Shown here: piece after piece, positions 8,664 through 16,820 of the stretch
Layout of the letters: every line of letters begins with the position of its first letter
Position numbering within the stretch: the first letter of the stretch is position 1
DNA from: Terriglobia bacterium
Lineage (GTDB): Bacteria; Acidobacteriota; Terriglobia; UBA7540
Reading direction: 5' to 3'
Length of the DNA stretch: 63,373 nucleotides
NCBI GenBank assembly: GCA_030040995.1
Contig: JASHOS010000089.1
Span: forward strand, 1 to 63,373
Position numbers and translations under genes: made by a program
Notes under the pieces: model-generated
Database searches by the model: none
What the model was told of the DNA's origin: nothing
The model's input: only the letters and a program-made list of their open reading frames with translations

Positions 8664-8693
8664 TTGTTAGGAAAGGTTAGAAACGTCTAACAA
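8664..8693 (+). promoter_or_regulatory. Candidate operator over the transcription start region
   Basis: TTGTTAG (8664-8670) is the inverted complement of CTAACAA (8687-8693). Nested within lies the 16-bp pseudo-palindrome GTTAGAAACGTCTAAC (8676-8691), with six perfect pairs and a CG next to its centre, the general look of a LacI-family site. It sits just downstream of the predicted transcription start, where a repressor would block. The binding protein is unknown. It could instead be an RNA hairpin in the leader. Confidence 0.4.
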
Positions 8694-8880
8694 TGCTGTC
8701 GGCCCGCAAGTCACGAAGCGAACAAAGAGCCCCCTCACCTGCGCGCGTTCAATTTTCCCCGGCCCGGCAGCCGTTTTCACGATGAAATGCCATGGTTTGG
8801 AGAGCAAAGGCGAAGGACAAGACGGGTCGTTTTCCGACTGGCCCGCGTGTTTCGTCTCTGCCTTGAGAGGAGGACCTGCA

Positions 8881-11800
8881 ATGAGATCTGCTATCACCCG
8901 CTTAGCTATTTTGTTCGCTGCGTTGTGTGTTGCGGCGAGTCTTTTCGGACAGGCCGTGACGAGCTCGATCACCGGCACCGTCGCTGACGTATCCGGCGCG
9001 GTCATACCTGGGGCAACGGTGACCGTGAGCGATCGCGCGCAGGGCTTCACGCGCGTCACCAAAACCAACGGAGCCGGCAGTTATCTGGTGGCGGCGATGC
9101 CCGCGGGGACTTACACGCTGACTGTCACTGCCAAAGGGTTCAAGACTTACGTCGCCAGCGGAATCATCGTGTTGGCGTCACAAAAGATTCGCGCTGACGC
9201 GAAATTGCAGGTTGGGGCTGTTTCCACGCAGGTCACGGTGCAAGGAGCCGCCATCGGCCAGGTTCACACTCAGGATGCCCAGCTCGGTGGAACCATTACC
9301 GGAAAACAGATTACCCAGCTCGAGTTGAACGGGCGCAACTTCACTCAGCTCATCACGCTTATCCCCGGAGTGAACAATCAGACCGGGCAGGAGGAAGGCA
9401 CGGTAGGTGTCTACGGGAGCGTGGCATACAGCGTCAACGGTGGCCGAACCGAATATAACAACTGGGAAGTGGACGGAGTCAGTATTTTAGATACTGGCTC
9501 GAACGGAACGATAAACGTTTATCCCAGCGTTGACGCCATTGCCGAAACCCGGGTCCTGACCTCCAACTACGGCGCGCAGTATGGGCAGAACGCTTCCGGT
9601 GCTGTGGTTGCAGTTCTTAAGTCCGGGACAAGCCAATTCCACGGCGACGTCTACGAATTCAACCGCAACGAGATCTTCAACGCCCGAAGTTTCTTCGATA
9701 CGGGCAATCCCGCGTATAAGAAGAATGATTGGGGGTACACATTCGGAGGTCCATTTTATATTCCTGGTCATTACAACACTAACAAGACCAAGACATTTTT
9801 CTTCTGGTCTCAAGAATGGCGCAGGGAAGAGGATCCCAGCACTTTTGTCAACCAGGTCCCCTCCAACCTTGAACGCGGCGGTAACTTCTCTGATGTTTGC
9901 CCGGGTAGCGGTTCGCCGGTAAATACGACTCTTTTCCCGGATTGCCCGATGAACCCTGCGACAGGCACCTACTTTCCGGGAAATATTGTTCCGATCGATC
10001 CAAACGCCAAGGCCGAGATGGCCATGATTCCTGCGCCGAACTTTGGCACTGGAGCGGAGTCGTATTACGACGCCACAGACTCGTTTCCGACCGATTGGAG
10101 TGAAAACTTGGTCCGCGTGGACCAGAATATGGGCTCAAAAATGCGCTTGATGGTCCATTACATCCACGATTCGTGGAGCACCGTTACCCCTACAACGCTG
10201 TGGAGCACAGGCAGTTTTCCCACAATCAATACCGATTTCGGCGGACCGGGCACGAGCTTCGTCACCCAGCTTACTCAAAACCTCTCCCCCACTCTTCTGA
10301 ACGAGACGATCCTTGGCTACACTGCCGACCACATCATTCTGAACAACACGGGAACGTGGCAGCGACCTTCCAGCATGACGATGACCGGCCTCTTCGCCAA
10401 CGGATTTGGAGGCAAATTGAGCGGCATCAGCATCTGCTGTAACTCTGCGTATGGCGGCGGCTTTGGCGAAGACCCGGGGTTCATTGACCCCGCTGCTCCG
10501 AATTACAACGCGAATCCCATATACACGCTACGCGACATGGTGTCGAAGATTTCCGGCAATCACAACCTCACCTTCGGCGCCGATTACATTGCCTACGAGA
10601 AGAACGAGCAGGGTGGAGGGGAGACTCAGGGGTTCTTGACGTTCAGCAGCACCGATTCTGCGATCAGCACCGGAAACGGATTTGCCGATTTCCTGCTGGG
10701 GCGGATCGCCAACTACTCCCAGAACAATCTTACGTCGAAGTACTACAACCGCTACAAAATTCTGTCTCCTTACTTTCAGGATGACTGGCACGTTAGTCGC
10801 AAGCTGACTGCAAACTTGGGCTTGCGAATCGAAGGTTATGGCACCTTCTGGGATCGTTACCATGACGAGTACAGCTTTGAACAATCCGCGTACAATCCCG
10901 CTGACGCCCCTGAAATCGATGTGACAGGGGCCATCACAGGCCAGGCCGGAGCCTTGGTTCCCGGCGTGGGCAATCCCTACGACGGCATGGTGCAATGCGG
11001 CGTTGGCGGCGCGCCTCCTGGCTGCATCAAAGGTCATTGGTTTAATCCCGCTCCACGTTTAGGACTTGCCTGGGATCCGTTCGGCCACGGAACCACAGCC
11101 ATTCGCGCCGGATATTCGATCTTTTACGACCATACCAACGGCAACGAAGCAGATAGCGAGTCCCTTGAAGGCTCGCCACCCTATGTGCTGGATCCTACGG
11201 TTTACAACATCAATGGTTACGAAAACATTCCCAGCGCCTCCGGGTCATCCGCTCTTCTCTTTCCGCTAGCCGTGACGTCCATTGAGCCGCAAATTTACTG
11301 GCCCTACATGCAGCAATGGAACCTGGACGTTCAGCATAATCTGGGAAAGGATACTGTGCTGACCGTCGCTTATGTCGGAAGCAAGGGCACGCACTTAACG
11401 GACCAAAGAGACCTTAACCAGCTCGAGCCGACTCCCGCTTCGCAGAATCCATTCCCGGCAGGGCAAGGGCTCACAAGCGCCATCTGCAGCAATCTCACCG
11501 TCAATGGCTCTCCAACGGGAACTCCGGTTACCGGTCACGCCCTGACGAATTTGAATGTCGCCTGTGGTAATGTTGATCCTGACCCCTACAGGCCCATCAC
11601 CGGCTTGGGAGACCTGACCTTCCTGGAGACGGAAGCGAATTCGGACTACAACTCGCTGCAAGTTTATCTGCGGAAGACCATAGGACGCCTGAATCTCAGC
11701 ACTGCCTACACTTACGAGCATTCGCTGGACGACTCTTCCGATCGTTACGACGGTACCTTTGTCAACTCCTACGACCTAAAGCAGAACTATGCCACTTCAA

Positions 11801-12411
11801 CTTTTGACGAGACACACATCCTTAGCGGCAGCTACGTCTACAACCTTCCGACGCTACACAATGTGAACGCGTTGGTGCGCGATACTGTAGGCGGGTGGGA
11901 GCTCACAGGGATCGTCAGCATCAATAGCGGAACCCCTTTCAGTGTAACTAACGGTGCCTACCCCGATAGCGCCGGCGTGGCGAATGGTATTGGAACGGGT
12001 TCCTACGCCAGTCTTTGCGGTAATCCGTATGCTGCTCCACCTTCTTACGTCAATCCGGGCAATATCGTTGGACCGACTCTCTTAAACCCGTCTGCCTTTT
12101 GCCAGCCGACCGCGTTAACCTTTGGCAATGAAACGCGCGACGGTTTTCGTAATCCGACCGAGGAAGACTGGGATACGGGTATTATGAAGAACTTTCCCAT
12201 TCACGGTGAGCGGGCAAACGTTCAGTTCCGAGCAGAGGTTTTCAACGTCCTCAACACTGTCCGCTGGACGGGAACGAACAGCGGAATAAGTTGTTACGGC
12301 GCTAACTTCAACGCCAGCGCTTCAAGCTGCCTGGGAACCTACGACCTGTTCAATCCAAGCGGCGCTGGCCTCGGCCGGATCTTCCAGTTCGCACTCAAGT
12401 TCAGTTTCTAA
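8881..12411 (+). CDS. Oar-like TonB-dependent receptor with carboxypeptidase-regulatory domain
   Basis: Outer-membrane receptor of the large acidobacterial Oar/SusC-like type, probably for oligosaccharide or other nutrient uptake. The start at 8881 is chosen because GAGAGGAGG precedes it and the product then begins with a signal peptide (ITRLAILFAALCVAASLFGQ); an upstream in-frame ATG at 8782 gives a poor N-terminus. The 1176-residue protein has a CarboxypepD_reg Ig-like domain (about 25-110, SITGTVADVSGAVIPGATV), a plug (about 125-250, LELNGRNFTQLITLIPGV), and a long beta-barrel ending in an aromatic C-terminus, FQFALKFSF. A promoter and candidate operator lie upstream. The ligand is unknown; the divergent xylulokinase hints at pentose-containing glycans. 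Confidence 0.88.
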   Translation: MRSAITRLAILFAALCVAASLFGQAVTSSITGTVADVSGAVIPGATVTVSDRAQGFTRVTKTNGAGSYLVAAMPAGTYTLTVTAKGFKTYVASGIIVLASQKIRADAKLQVGAVSTQVTVQGAAIGQVHTQDAQLGGTITGKQITQLELNGRNFTQLITLIPGVNNQTGQEEGTVGVYGSVAYSVNGGRTEYNNWEVDGVSILDTGSNGTINVYPSVDAIAETRVLTSNYGAQYGQNASGAVVAVLKSGTSQFHGDVYEFNRNEIFNARSFFDTGNPAYKKNDWGYTFGGPFYIPGHYNTNKTKTFFFWSQEWRREEDPSTFVNQVPSNLERGGNFSDVCPGSGSPVNTTLFPDCPMNPATGTYFPGNIVPIDPNAKAEMAMIPAPNFGTGAESYYDATDSFPTDWSENLVRVDQNMGSKMRLMVHYIHDSWSTVTPTTLWSTGSFPTINTDFGGPGTSFVTQLTQNLSPTLLNETILGYTADHIILNNTGTWQRPSSMTMTGLFANGFGGKLSGISICCNSAYGGGFGEDPGFIDPAAPNYNANPIYTLRDMVSKISGNHNLTFGADYIAYEKNEQGGGETQGFLTFSSTDSAISTGNGFADFLLGRIANYSQNNLTSKYYNRYKILSPYFQDDWHVSRKLTANLGLRIEGYGTFWDRYHDEYSFEQSAYNPADAPEIDVTGAITGQAGALVPGVGNPYDGMVQCGVGGAPPGCIKGHWFNPAPRLGLAWDPFGHGTTAIRAGYSIFYDHTNGNEADSESLEGSPPYVLDPTVYNINGYENIPSASGSSALLFPLAVTSIEPQIYWPYMQQWNLDVQHNLGKDTVLTVAYVGSKGTHLTDQRDLNQLEPTPASQNPFPAGQGLTSAICSNLTVNGSPTGTPVTGHALTNLNVACGNVDPDPYRPITGLGDLTFLETEANSDYNSLQVYLRKTIGRLNLSTAYTYEHSLDDSSDRYDGTFVNSYDLKQNYATSTFDETHILSGSYVYNLPTLHNVNALVRDTVGGWELTGIVSINSGTPFSVTNGAYPDSAGVANGIGTGSYASLCGNPYAAPPSYVNPGNIVGPTLLNPSAFCQPTALTFGNETRDGFRNPTEEDWDTGIMKNFPIHGERANVQFRAEVFNVLNTVRWTGTNSGISCYGANFNASASSCLGTYDLFNPSGAGLGRIFQFALKFSF

Positions 12412-12480
12412 CGCGCCGCTGCCCTTCTTCAAACGATTAAGAGGTATCACAGCGCCCGGGTGCAGGCTTGGATGCTCCGG

Positions 12481-12594
12481 CACTCTACCATTGTGCCGGG
12501 CGACCCTGGCTGTACTGCCGCCAGCGGTTTCCTCCAGGCAACCGGGGCCCACGATCCTCGAATCTTGCAATTCGCTCTGAAGCTGGTGTTCTAG
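12481..12594 (+). pseudogene. Relic of a second TonB receptor C-terminus
   Basis: Seventy bp behind the intact receptor, an open frame of 37 codons ends with DPRILQFALKLVF and a stop. This is a textbook C-terminus for this receptor family (compare IFQFALKFSF just upstream) and includes an ASGFLQATGAHD lead-in of the same style. Nothing upstream encodes the rest of the barrel. It is in the same reading frame as the intact gene but separated by its stop codon. Most likely it is the tail of a deleted tandem paralogue. Confidence 0.6.
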
Positions 12595-12601
12595 ACGCGG
12601 C

Positions 12602-14548
12602 TCAATGCAGTTCGACGATGAATGCATCGGTACGGCAAGTACCGCTGGAAGGGCAGCCAGAACTGCCTCTTTGGCTGCCCAGACTCCAATCCCAATCTGT
12701 TCCGAAAAGGTAAAACTTACCGTCCTGAGAGACATCGCCGATCGGCACGGCCCAGAAGTTTGTGTTGAGTCTCGTATTGTCGTTTAACATCGCCGTACCC
12801 CGGTCATGCGCGAACCGCCATACTTTCGAGGGCCCTGAAGTCGCAAAACAAATAATTTCGCGGTCCCACGGGCGGGTTATCTTGAGCACAGGATTGGTGA
12901 GGACATTCTGCGTACCGTCGCCTCCCTTTACGATCGCGTCCACATAAGTGGCCGAGCAAACCGGCATCGTATCTGAAGGATTAGCGTCAGCCCACGAAAA
13001 ATGGTTGTCGATCTTCCACTCCTCCGGGTGTTCGACGGGGCTGACCAATGGTCTCCAAAGTTTCATGTTCGACAAAGGATGGATCACAATATTCATGTCA
13101 TCGACAAAACCCGGCTGATTGACGTAGTGAGCGTACCCCAGCGCGCCGTGGCCATTACAGTACCCTCCAACCTCAGGGTTACCCTGCCAGGGAATGCACG
13201 GCATTACGGTCGCCGTGCCAGGCGCCCAAAAATATTCGGTGCCCGTAAACGCTTCCACCAGGCGTACCACGCGGCCACTCTTGGCAATCCGGTCGTCATG
13301 AACTGTAAAGCCGGCGTTATTGGCAGAAGGCGGGCGCGCGGAGGACCGGTCGAGCGCCGTTGACTGTGTGTAGCTGGCACCGCCCACCATTCCTCGCGTG
13401 TTCTGCAAGGTCTCTTCTCCACTGGAAGGGCCGATATAAACGTTAAAGGGAACGCAGCCGGGCGAATTAGCATAACATCCACTATTGAGGGGCGGAAGAA
13501 TCTGCGCGTCCGGGTTATGCACGGGAGGAAACTTAATGACCAAACTTCCGGTTGATGCGAGATGGATCGGCCCCACTTCCGCCGAAGGAGTGGTTTCTCC
13601 GAATGAATTACCCAGCCGCGAGTGCAGCGTAATCTGTACAAAATAGTTTCCCGGTGGAAGGTCTCCCGAGCCCGGAACAGGAGTAACCTGAGGCGCGGCG
13701 GGCGGCGCTATTTTCCCAACGCCGTTGGCTACAGGCGTTACCGGCATGCCAGTCCCTCCCACGGTCCCGCTTGCAGTGTGATACCAGTAGCACGCGCCGG
13801 CCCCACCGTTAGCCGACCGGTCGTAGAAGACCACAAGCCTCGTCGTATCTTGCGAATAGCCCCCGAACAGATAGGCAAATTTCGTGTCGTCTCCGCTGGA
13901 GGTAACCTCCCCTGTGTGCATATTCTGAGTTATTGATCCCTTGGGCAGGCCCGGGCATTTGGCAAAGTCATAGACGGGCTTGTACTTGTCCGTTGCAAAA
14001 TTGTACTCGAGCAAGGTGGTGCCCCGCGTTCCATACAAAACGTCAGGGTTGGTGTAACTGAAGGTCGATCCAAACGGCAAAGCGCCGTGTGTGGCCACAA
14101 ACCCCCGGTGTTTTCCCTTTATTCTCGTAACCTGCATGGTAGAGGCGTCAAGTTCAAACGGGATCTCGTAACCAGCCGAGCTCTCGACGAAAAAGCGATA
14201 GCCACCGTGTTCTCCAATAGTCGGATCAAACTTGCTCCATTCCGCCGTTTCGCCGGTGTCAGACGAATGAAAGCTAGTTCCCGTGAGGGAAGGAATCGTA
14301 TTGGCATCCGTCACCCTCACCATTCGCGAGCCTAAATCCGGATCCCGAAAAGGTGTATTCACGGGAGGAGGAGCCATCGGTGTTTCGGGAACCACATTGC
14401 GGGTGGAATTCGCGCAGTAGTTGGGCGGGCCGCCACAATGTTCGCTGGAGCTGGGCGAAGCAGGGCCGGCAGCGCTCGCACGCCTGACGGCACAGAGAAG
14501 CAGCAGAGCGGACATGCTCATAAGAACTAACCGGCAAATTAACCTCAT
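12602..14548 (-). CDS. Exported protein of unknown family (paralogue 1)
   Basis: No characterised family was recognised. The start at 14548 follows a GGGAGA site and yields a signal peptide (LVLMSMSALLLLCAVRRASA) on a 648-residue protein; a frame starting at 14626 would put 26 extra residues before it. It is co-linear along its length with the gene at 38770-41190. Shared landmarks are VRVTD near the N-terminus, a CYWY box, an Ig-like segment (PPGNYFVQITL), FNVYIGPSSGEETLQ, PSDTMPV, WDREI, KVWRFAHDR, GTDWDWS and the terminal CRTDAFIVELH. Repeated W/Y/G-rich segments with phrases such as DGKFYLFGTDW suggest a beta-propeller-like fold (inference). Convergent with the TonB receptor. An extracellular or surface location is likely. 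Confidence 0.7.
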   Translation of the reverse strand: MRLICRLVLMSMSALLLLCAVRRASAAGPASPSSSEHCGGPPNYCANSTRNVVPETPMAPPPVNTPFRDPDLGSRMVRVTDANTIPSLTGTSFHSSDTGETAEWSKFDPTIGEHGGYRFFVESSAGYEIPFELDASTMQVTRIKGKHRGFVATHGALPFGSTFSYTNPDVLYGTRGTTLLEYNFATDKYKPVYDFAKCPGLPKGSITQNMHTGEVTSSGDDTKFAYLFGGYSQDTTRLVVFYDRSANGGAGACYWYHTASGTVGGTGMPVTPVANGVGKIAPPAAPQVTPVPGSGDLPPGNYFVQITLHSRLGNSFGETTPSAEVGPIHLASTGSLVIKFPPVHNPDAQILPPLNSGCYANSPGCVPFNVYIGPSSGEETLQNTRGMVGGASYTQSTALDRSSARPPSANNAGFTVHDDRIAKSGRVVRLVEAFTGTEYFWAPGTATVMPCIPWQGNPEVGGYCNGHGALGYAHYVNQPGFVDDMNIVIHPLSNMKLWRPLVSPVEHPEEWKIDNHFSWADANPSDTMPVCSATYVDAIVKGGDGTQNVLTNPVLKITRPWDREIICFATSGPSKVWRFAHDRGTAMLNDNTRLNTNFWAVPIGDVSQDGKFYLFGTDWDWSLGSQRGSSGCPSSGTCRTDAFIVELH

Positions 14549-14605
14549 CTCAGATTCTCCCTTGAACACGCGTCGTGATGAGAGCGTGTGAATAAATCGT
14601 TTGCA

Positions 14606-14680
14606 CCACCAAGGCACCAAGGGCACAGAGGTTGAAAACGAAACGCTTTTCTCCGTGTCTTAGTGTCTTTGTGATTAGGA
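14606..14680. repeat. Imperfect inverted repeat
   Basis: A left arm around CACCAAGGCACCAAGGGCAC and a right arm around CCGTGTCTTAGTGTCTTTGT are imperfect inverse complements. The sequence is of the low-complexity 'accaaggcacc / gtgtctttgtg' kind seen between genes in many bacteria. No coding content. Confidence 0.45.
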
Positions 14681-14725
14681 TGTGCCGATTCTTTCACAGC
14701 TTCTCAGAGCCTGCCTTGAAAATCG

Positions 14726-14776
14726 ACCCTCTCACCCGGCGCTGCGTGCCGCCCTCTCCCCAAGGAGGCGAGGGCA
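14726..14776. repeat. Dispersed repeat, CCCTCTCCCC type, copy 1
   Basis: ACCCTCTCACCCGGCGCTGC, then CCCTCTCCCCAAGGAGGCGAG. Similar copies are at 59757-59819 and 62714-62765, all between genes. The CCCTC ... GAGGG ends can pair. Confidence 0.6.
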
Positions 14777-14818
14777 GGTTGTTCTTGATGCTTTGCGGAT
14801 GTCGTAAGGCGGCATGAT

Positions 14819-16414
14819 TTACTGCCGTGCGAGTTGCGGATGGTCTTTAACCGCTCTTCGGGCTGCTGGTATTAAATCAGCAAGATCCCCTGCCATCATT
14901 CCAACGGGTCCCACGGTGCGCGCCGCCAGATCGCCCGCAAGCCCGTGCAAGTAGACGGCTGCCGCCAGAACTTCGCTCACCGGCCGGTCTGGGAACTGTG
15001 CCAATAGGCCGGCAGTGACACCGGTGAGGCAATCTCCCGTTCCTCCGGTGGCCATTCCGGGATTACCAGTGGGGTTAACGCTAACTTGGCCGTCGGGAGC
15101 GGCAATCAGCGTCCTCGCTCCCTTCAGGACCAAATGGACATGGTAATGGGTTGCAAATTTGCGTGCGACTTCCACCCGATGCTTCTGAATTTCCGCCGTG
15201 GAATGACCGGAGAGGCGAGCCATTTCTCCCGGGTGAGGCGTGAGCACCCGCACACGACCATCGGTCGTCAGTTCGTCCATGCGTCCACCAAAGGCATTCA
15301 AACCGTCGGCATCCAGGACCAGCGGAGCCGTAACGCCGTTTATCACCGTCCGGATTAGTTCCTGAGTTTCGGGGTTGCTCCCCAAGCCTGGACCGACGGC
15401 TAGCACAGATTTTCCGCCTACCAGAGCGTCCAGCGTGCCGTCTTCCAGAGCCCGCAAAGACAACGTTCCTGCGGGCGTTTCAGGAAGCGGCTCGGTCATC
15501 CATTCCATTCCCAGGGAAGCAACGATGGGGAGCGCGCTCCGGGGGGTGCCCACCGTCACCAATCCGGCGCCCGACCGGAGCGCCGATTTGGCTGCGAGGG
15601 CGGCCGCTCCCGCCTTGCCGAAAGAGCCCGCCAGTAGGAGGACATGCCCGTAGAGTCCTTTATGAGAGTCCATCTTTCGCCGCATGTTAACCCAAACCAA
15701 ATCACCGGGGCTGAGAAGCCGCAGAAAAAGCGCCGGGTCGCCTTCGAGCGCCTCGGCCGGGGTGCCGATGTCGCAAACGCGCAATTCACCCACCATTTCA
15801 CAAGCCGGCGGAAAGACCTGCGCATATTTAGGGGCGGTGAACGTTACGGAAGCGTCCGCGCGCACGCATTCACCGATCAAATCGCCCGAATCCGCTGCGA
15901 GTCCCGAAGGCAAGTCCACCGCCACACGCGCCGCCGACAACCGGTTGATCTGCTGGACCACTTCCAGCAGAAATCCGCCCAGGGGTTTCGAAAGCCCCGT
16001 TCCGAGCAGCGCGTCAACCACGAGAGAAACACTGTCGAGGGATGGCTTCGTTCTCTCCCAGGCCTCAGCTTCGGAAATGATCTCCGGCGGCCCGGAGGCA
16101 TTAAGCCGATGGTAGTTTGCGCCGGCATCTCCCCGCAGCGCTCCGGGTTCAGCCATCAGTAGGACTCGGGGCCGCATCCCCTTTTCTCGCAGGAGTCTGG
16201 CAGCCACGAATCCGTCTCCGCCGTTGTTTCCGGCTCCGCAGAAAATAGCGATCTCGTGACGTTCTAAAGGGCTAAAGCGCTCAACGAGGAATTCCACTAC
16301 CCGCGTACCAGCGTTCTCCATAAGGGTTAGAGAGGGCACGCCATATCGTTCCGTAGTTTGGCGGTCAATGGCTTGCATCTGTTTGGCAGTTAGGATTTTC
16401 ACAGTATCACCCAT
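14819..16414 (-). CDS. nnr: Bifunctional NAD(P)H-hydrate repair enzyme
   Basis: Repairs damaged NAD(P)H. The N-terminal YjeF-type epimerase (about 1-215, with GAGNNGGDGFVAARLL) interconverts S and R hydrates. The C-terminal ribokinase-like dehydratase (about 230-531) removes water with ADP. The dehydratase motif NPGMATGGTGDCLTGV near residue 465 carries the catalytic Asp, and LVVDALLGTGLSKPL in the first domain is typical of the epimerase. The 531-residue length matches the usual fusion. Frequently this gene sits beside tsaE or alr; here neither is present. Confidence 0.95.
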   Translation of the reverse strand: MGDTVKILTAKQMQAIDRQTTERYGVPSLTLMENAGTRVVEFLVERFSPLERHEIAIFCGAGNNGGDGFVAARLLREKGMRPRVLLMAEPGALRGDAGANYHRLNASGPPEIISEAEAWERTKPSLDSVSLVVDALLGTGLSKPLGGFLLEVVQQINRLSAARVAVDLPSGLAADSGDLIGECVRADASVTFTAPKYAQVFPPACEMVGELRVCDIGTPAEALEGDPALFLRLLSPGDLVWVNMRRKMDSHKGLYGHVLLLAGSFGKAGAAALAAKSALRSGAGLVTVGTPRSALPIVASLGMEWMTEPLPETPAGTLSLRALEDGTLDALVGGKSVLAVGPGLGSNPETQELIRTVINGVTAPLVLDADGLNAFGGRMDELTTDGRVRVLTPHPGEMARLSGHSTAEIQKHRVEVARKFATHYHVHLVLKGARTLIAAPDGQVSVNPTGNPGMATGGTGDCLTGVTAGLLAQFPDRPVSEVLAAAVYLHGLAGDLAARTVGPVGMMAGDLADLIPAARRAVKDHPQLARQ

Positions 16415-16613
16415 CCGGGGTGCGAGGGCCGGTTTTCGAGGAAAGCCTGTGTGCGGCGCAAAGTCCTGCGCACCCGCAAGCGTCCAACAACAGCGTAGGC
16501 GCGAACCGGACCGAAGTGGCTATCTTACGACAAAAAGCGTCCCGAAGAAAATCCCTGGAGAGGCTTAACTTGCATACTTTTCAATAGCCTGGCAGAGACA
16601 AAACAATGATGCT

Positions 16614-16642
16614 TTGCAAGCAAGGTACGGCTGTGTTAGTAT
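16614..16642 (+). promoter_or_regulatory. Candidate sigma-70 promoter for xerD
   Basis: TTGCAA at 16614-16619, a 17-bp spacer, and TAGTAT at 16637-16642. It lies about 180 bp before the first possible recombinase start. Confidence 0.4.
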
Positions 16643-16689
16643 CCACTTGAAAACAATCATATTTGGCCGCAACGGATGGGAAAGGGGCT

Positions 16690-16740
16690 ATAGGTTAGTT
16701 GGACGCGGGAGGCAGCTTTACACCCCAAAGCCGCCTCTAG
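16690..16740. repeat. Dispersed palindromic element, family 1 copy 4 (degenerate)
   Basis: Begins with GGTTAGTT and ends with AAAGCCGCCTCTAG. The GGGAGGCAGCTTTA / AAAGCCGCCTC arms resemble the right-hand hairpin of the other copies, but with mismatches. Confidence 0.35.
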
Positions 16741-16820
16741 GACTTTCGATTGGGGTTACCCGAGAACGGTCTCATTTTCCCAGGTAAGCTATTGATAAGA
16801 AAGCCGTAAACTGAGCACCA

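Larger units (their letters stand above)
8454..8880. other. Intergenic region between xylB and the first TonB receptor
   Basis: A 427-bp divergent intergenic region. It holds a family 1 palindromic element, a good sigma-70-like promoter reading right, a GTTAG/CTAAC inverted repeat just downstream of it, and then ~190 bp of apparently untranslated leader before the receptor start. No gene or tRNA was seen. Confidence 0.6.
16415..16820. other. Intergenic region upstream of the tyrosine recombinase
   Basis: A 406-bp stretch without a gene. It contains a plausible sigma-70 promoter reading right at 16614-16642 and a degenerate family 1 palindrome at 16690-16740. No tRNA-like fold or conserved frame was found. 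Confidence 0.5.

Noticed and set aside
1551-16740. CRISPR array made of the repeated palindromes
   Set aside because: Copies are kilobases apart, imperfect and not separated by uniform spacers; no cas genes are present.
16415-16820. Possible tRNA or small RNA gene
   Set aside because: Checked for TTCGA-type T-loop and matching acceptor arms; no cloverleaf could be drawn.
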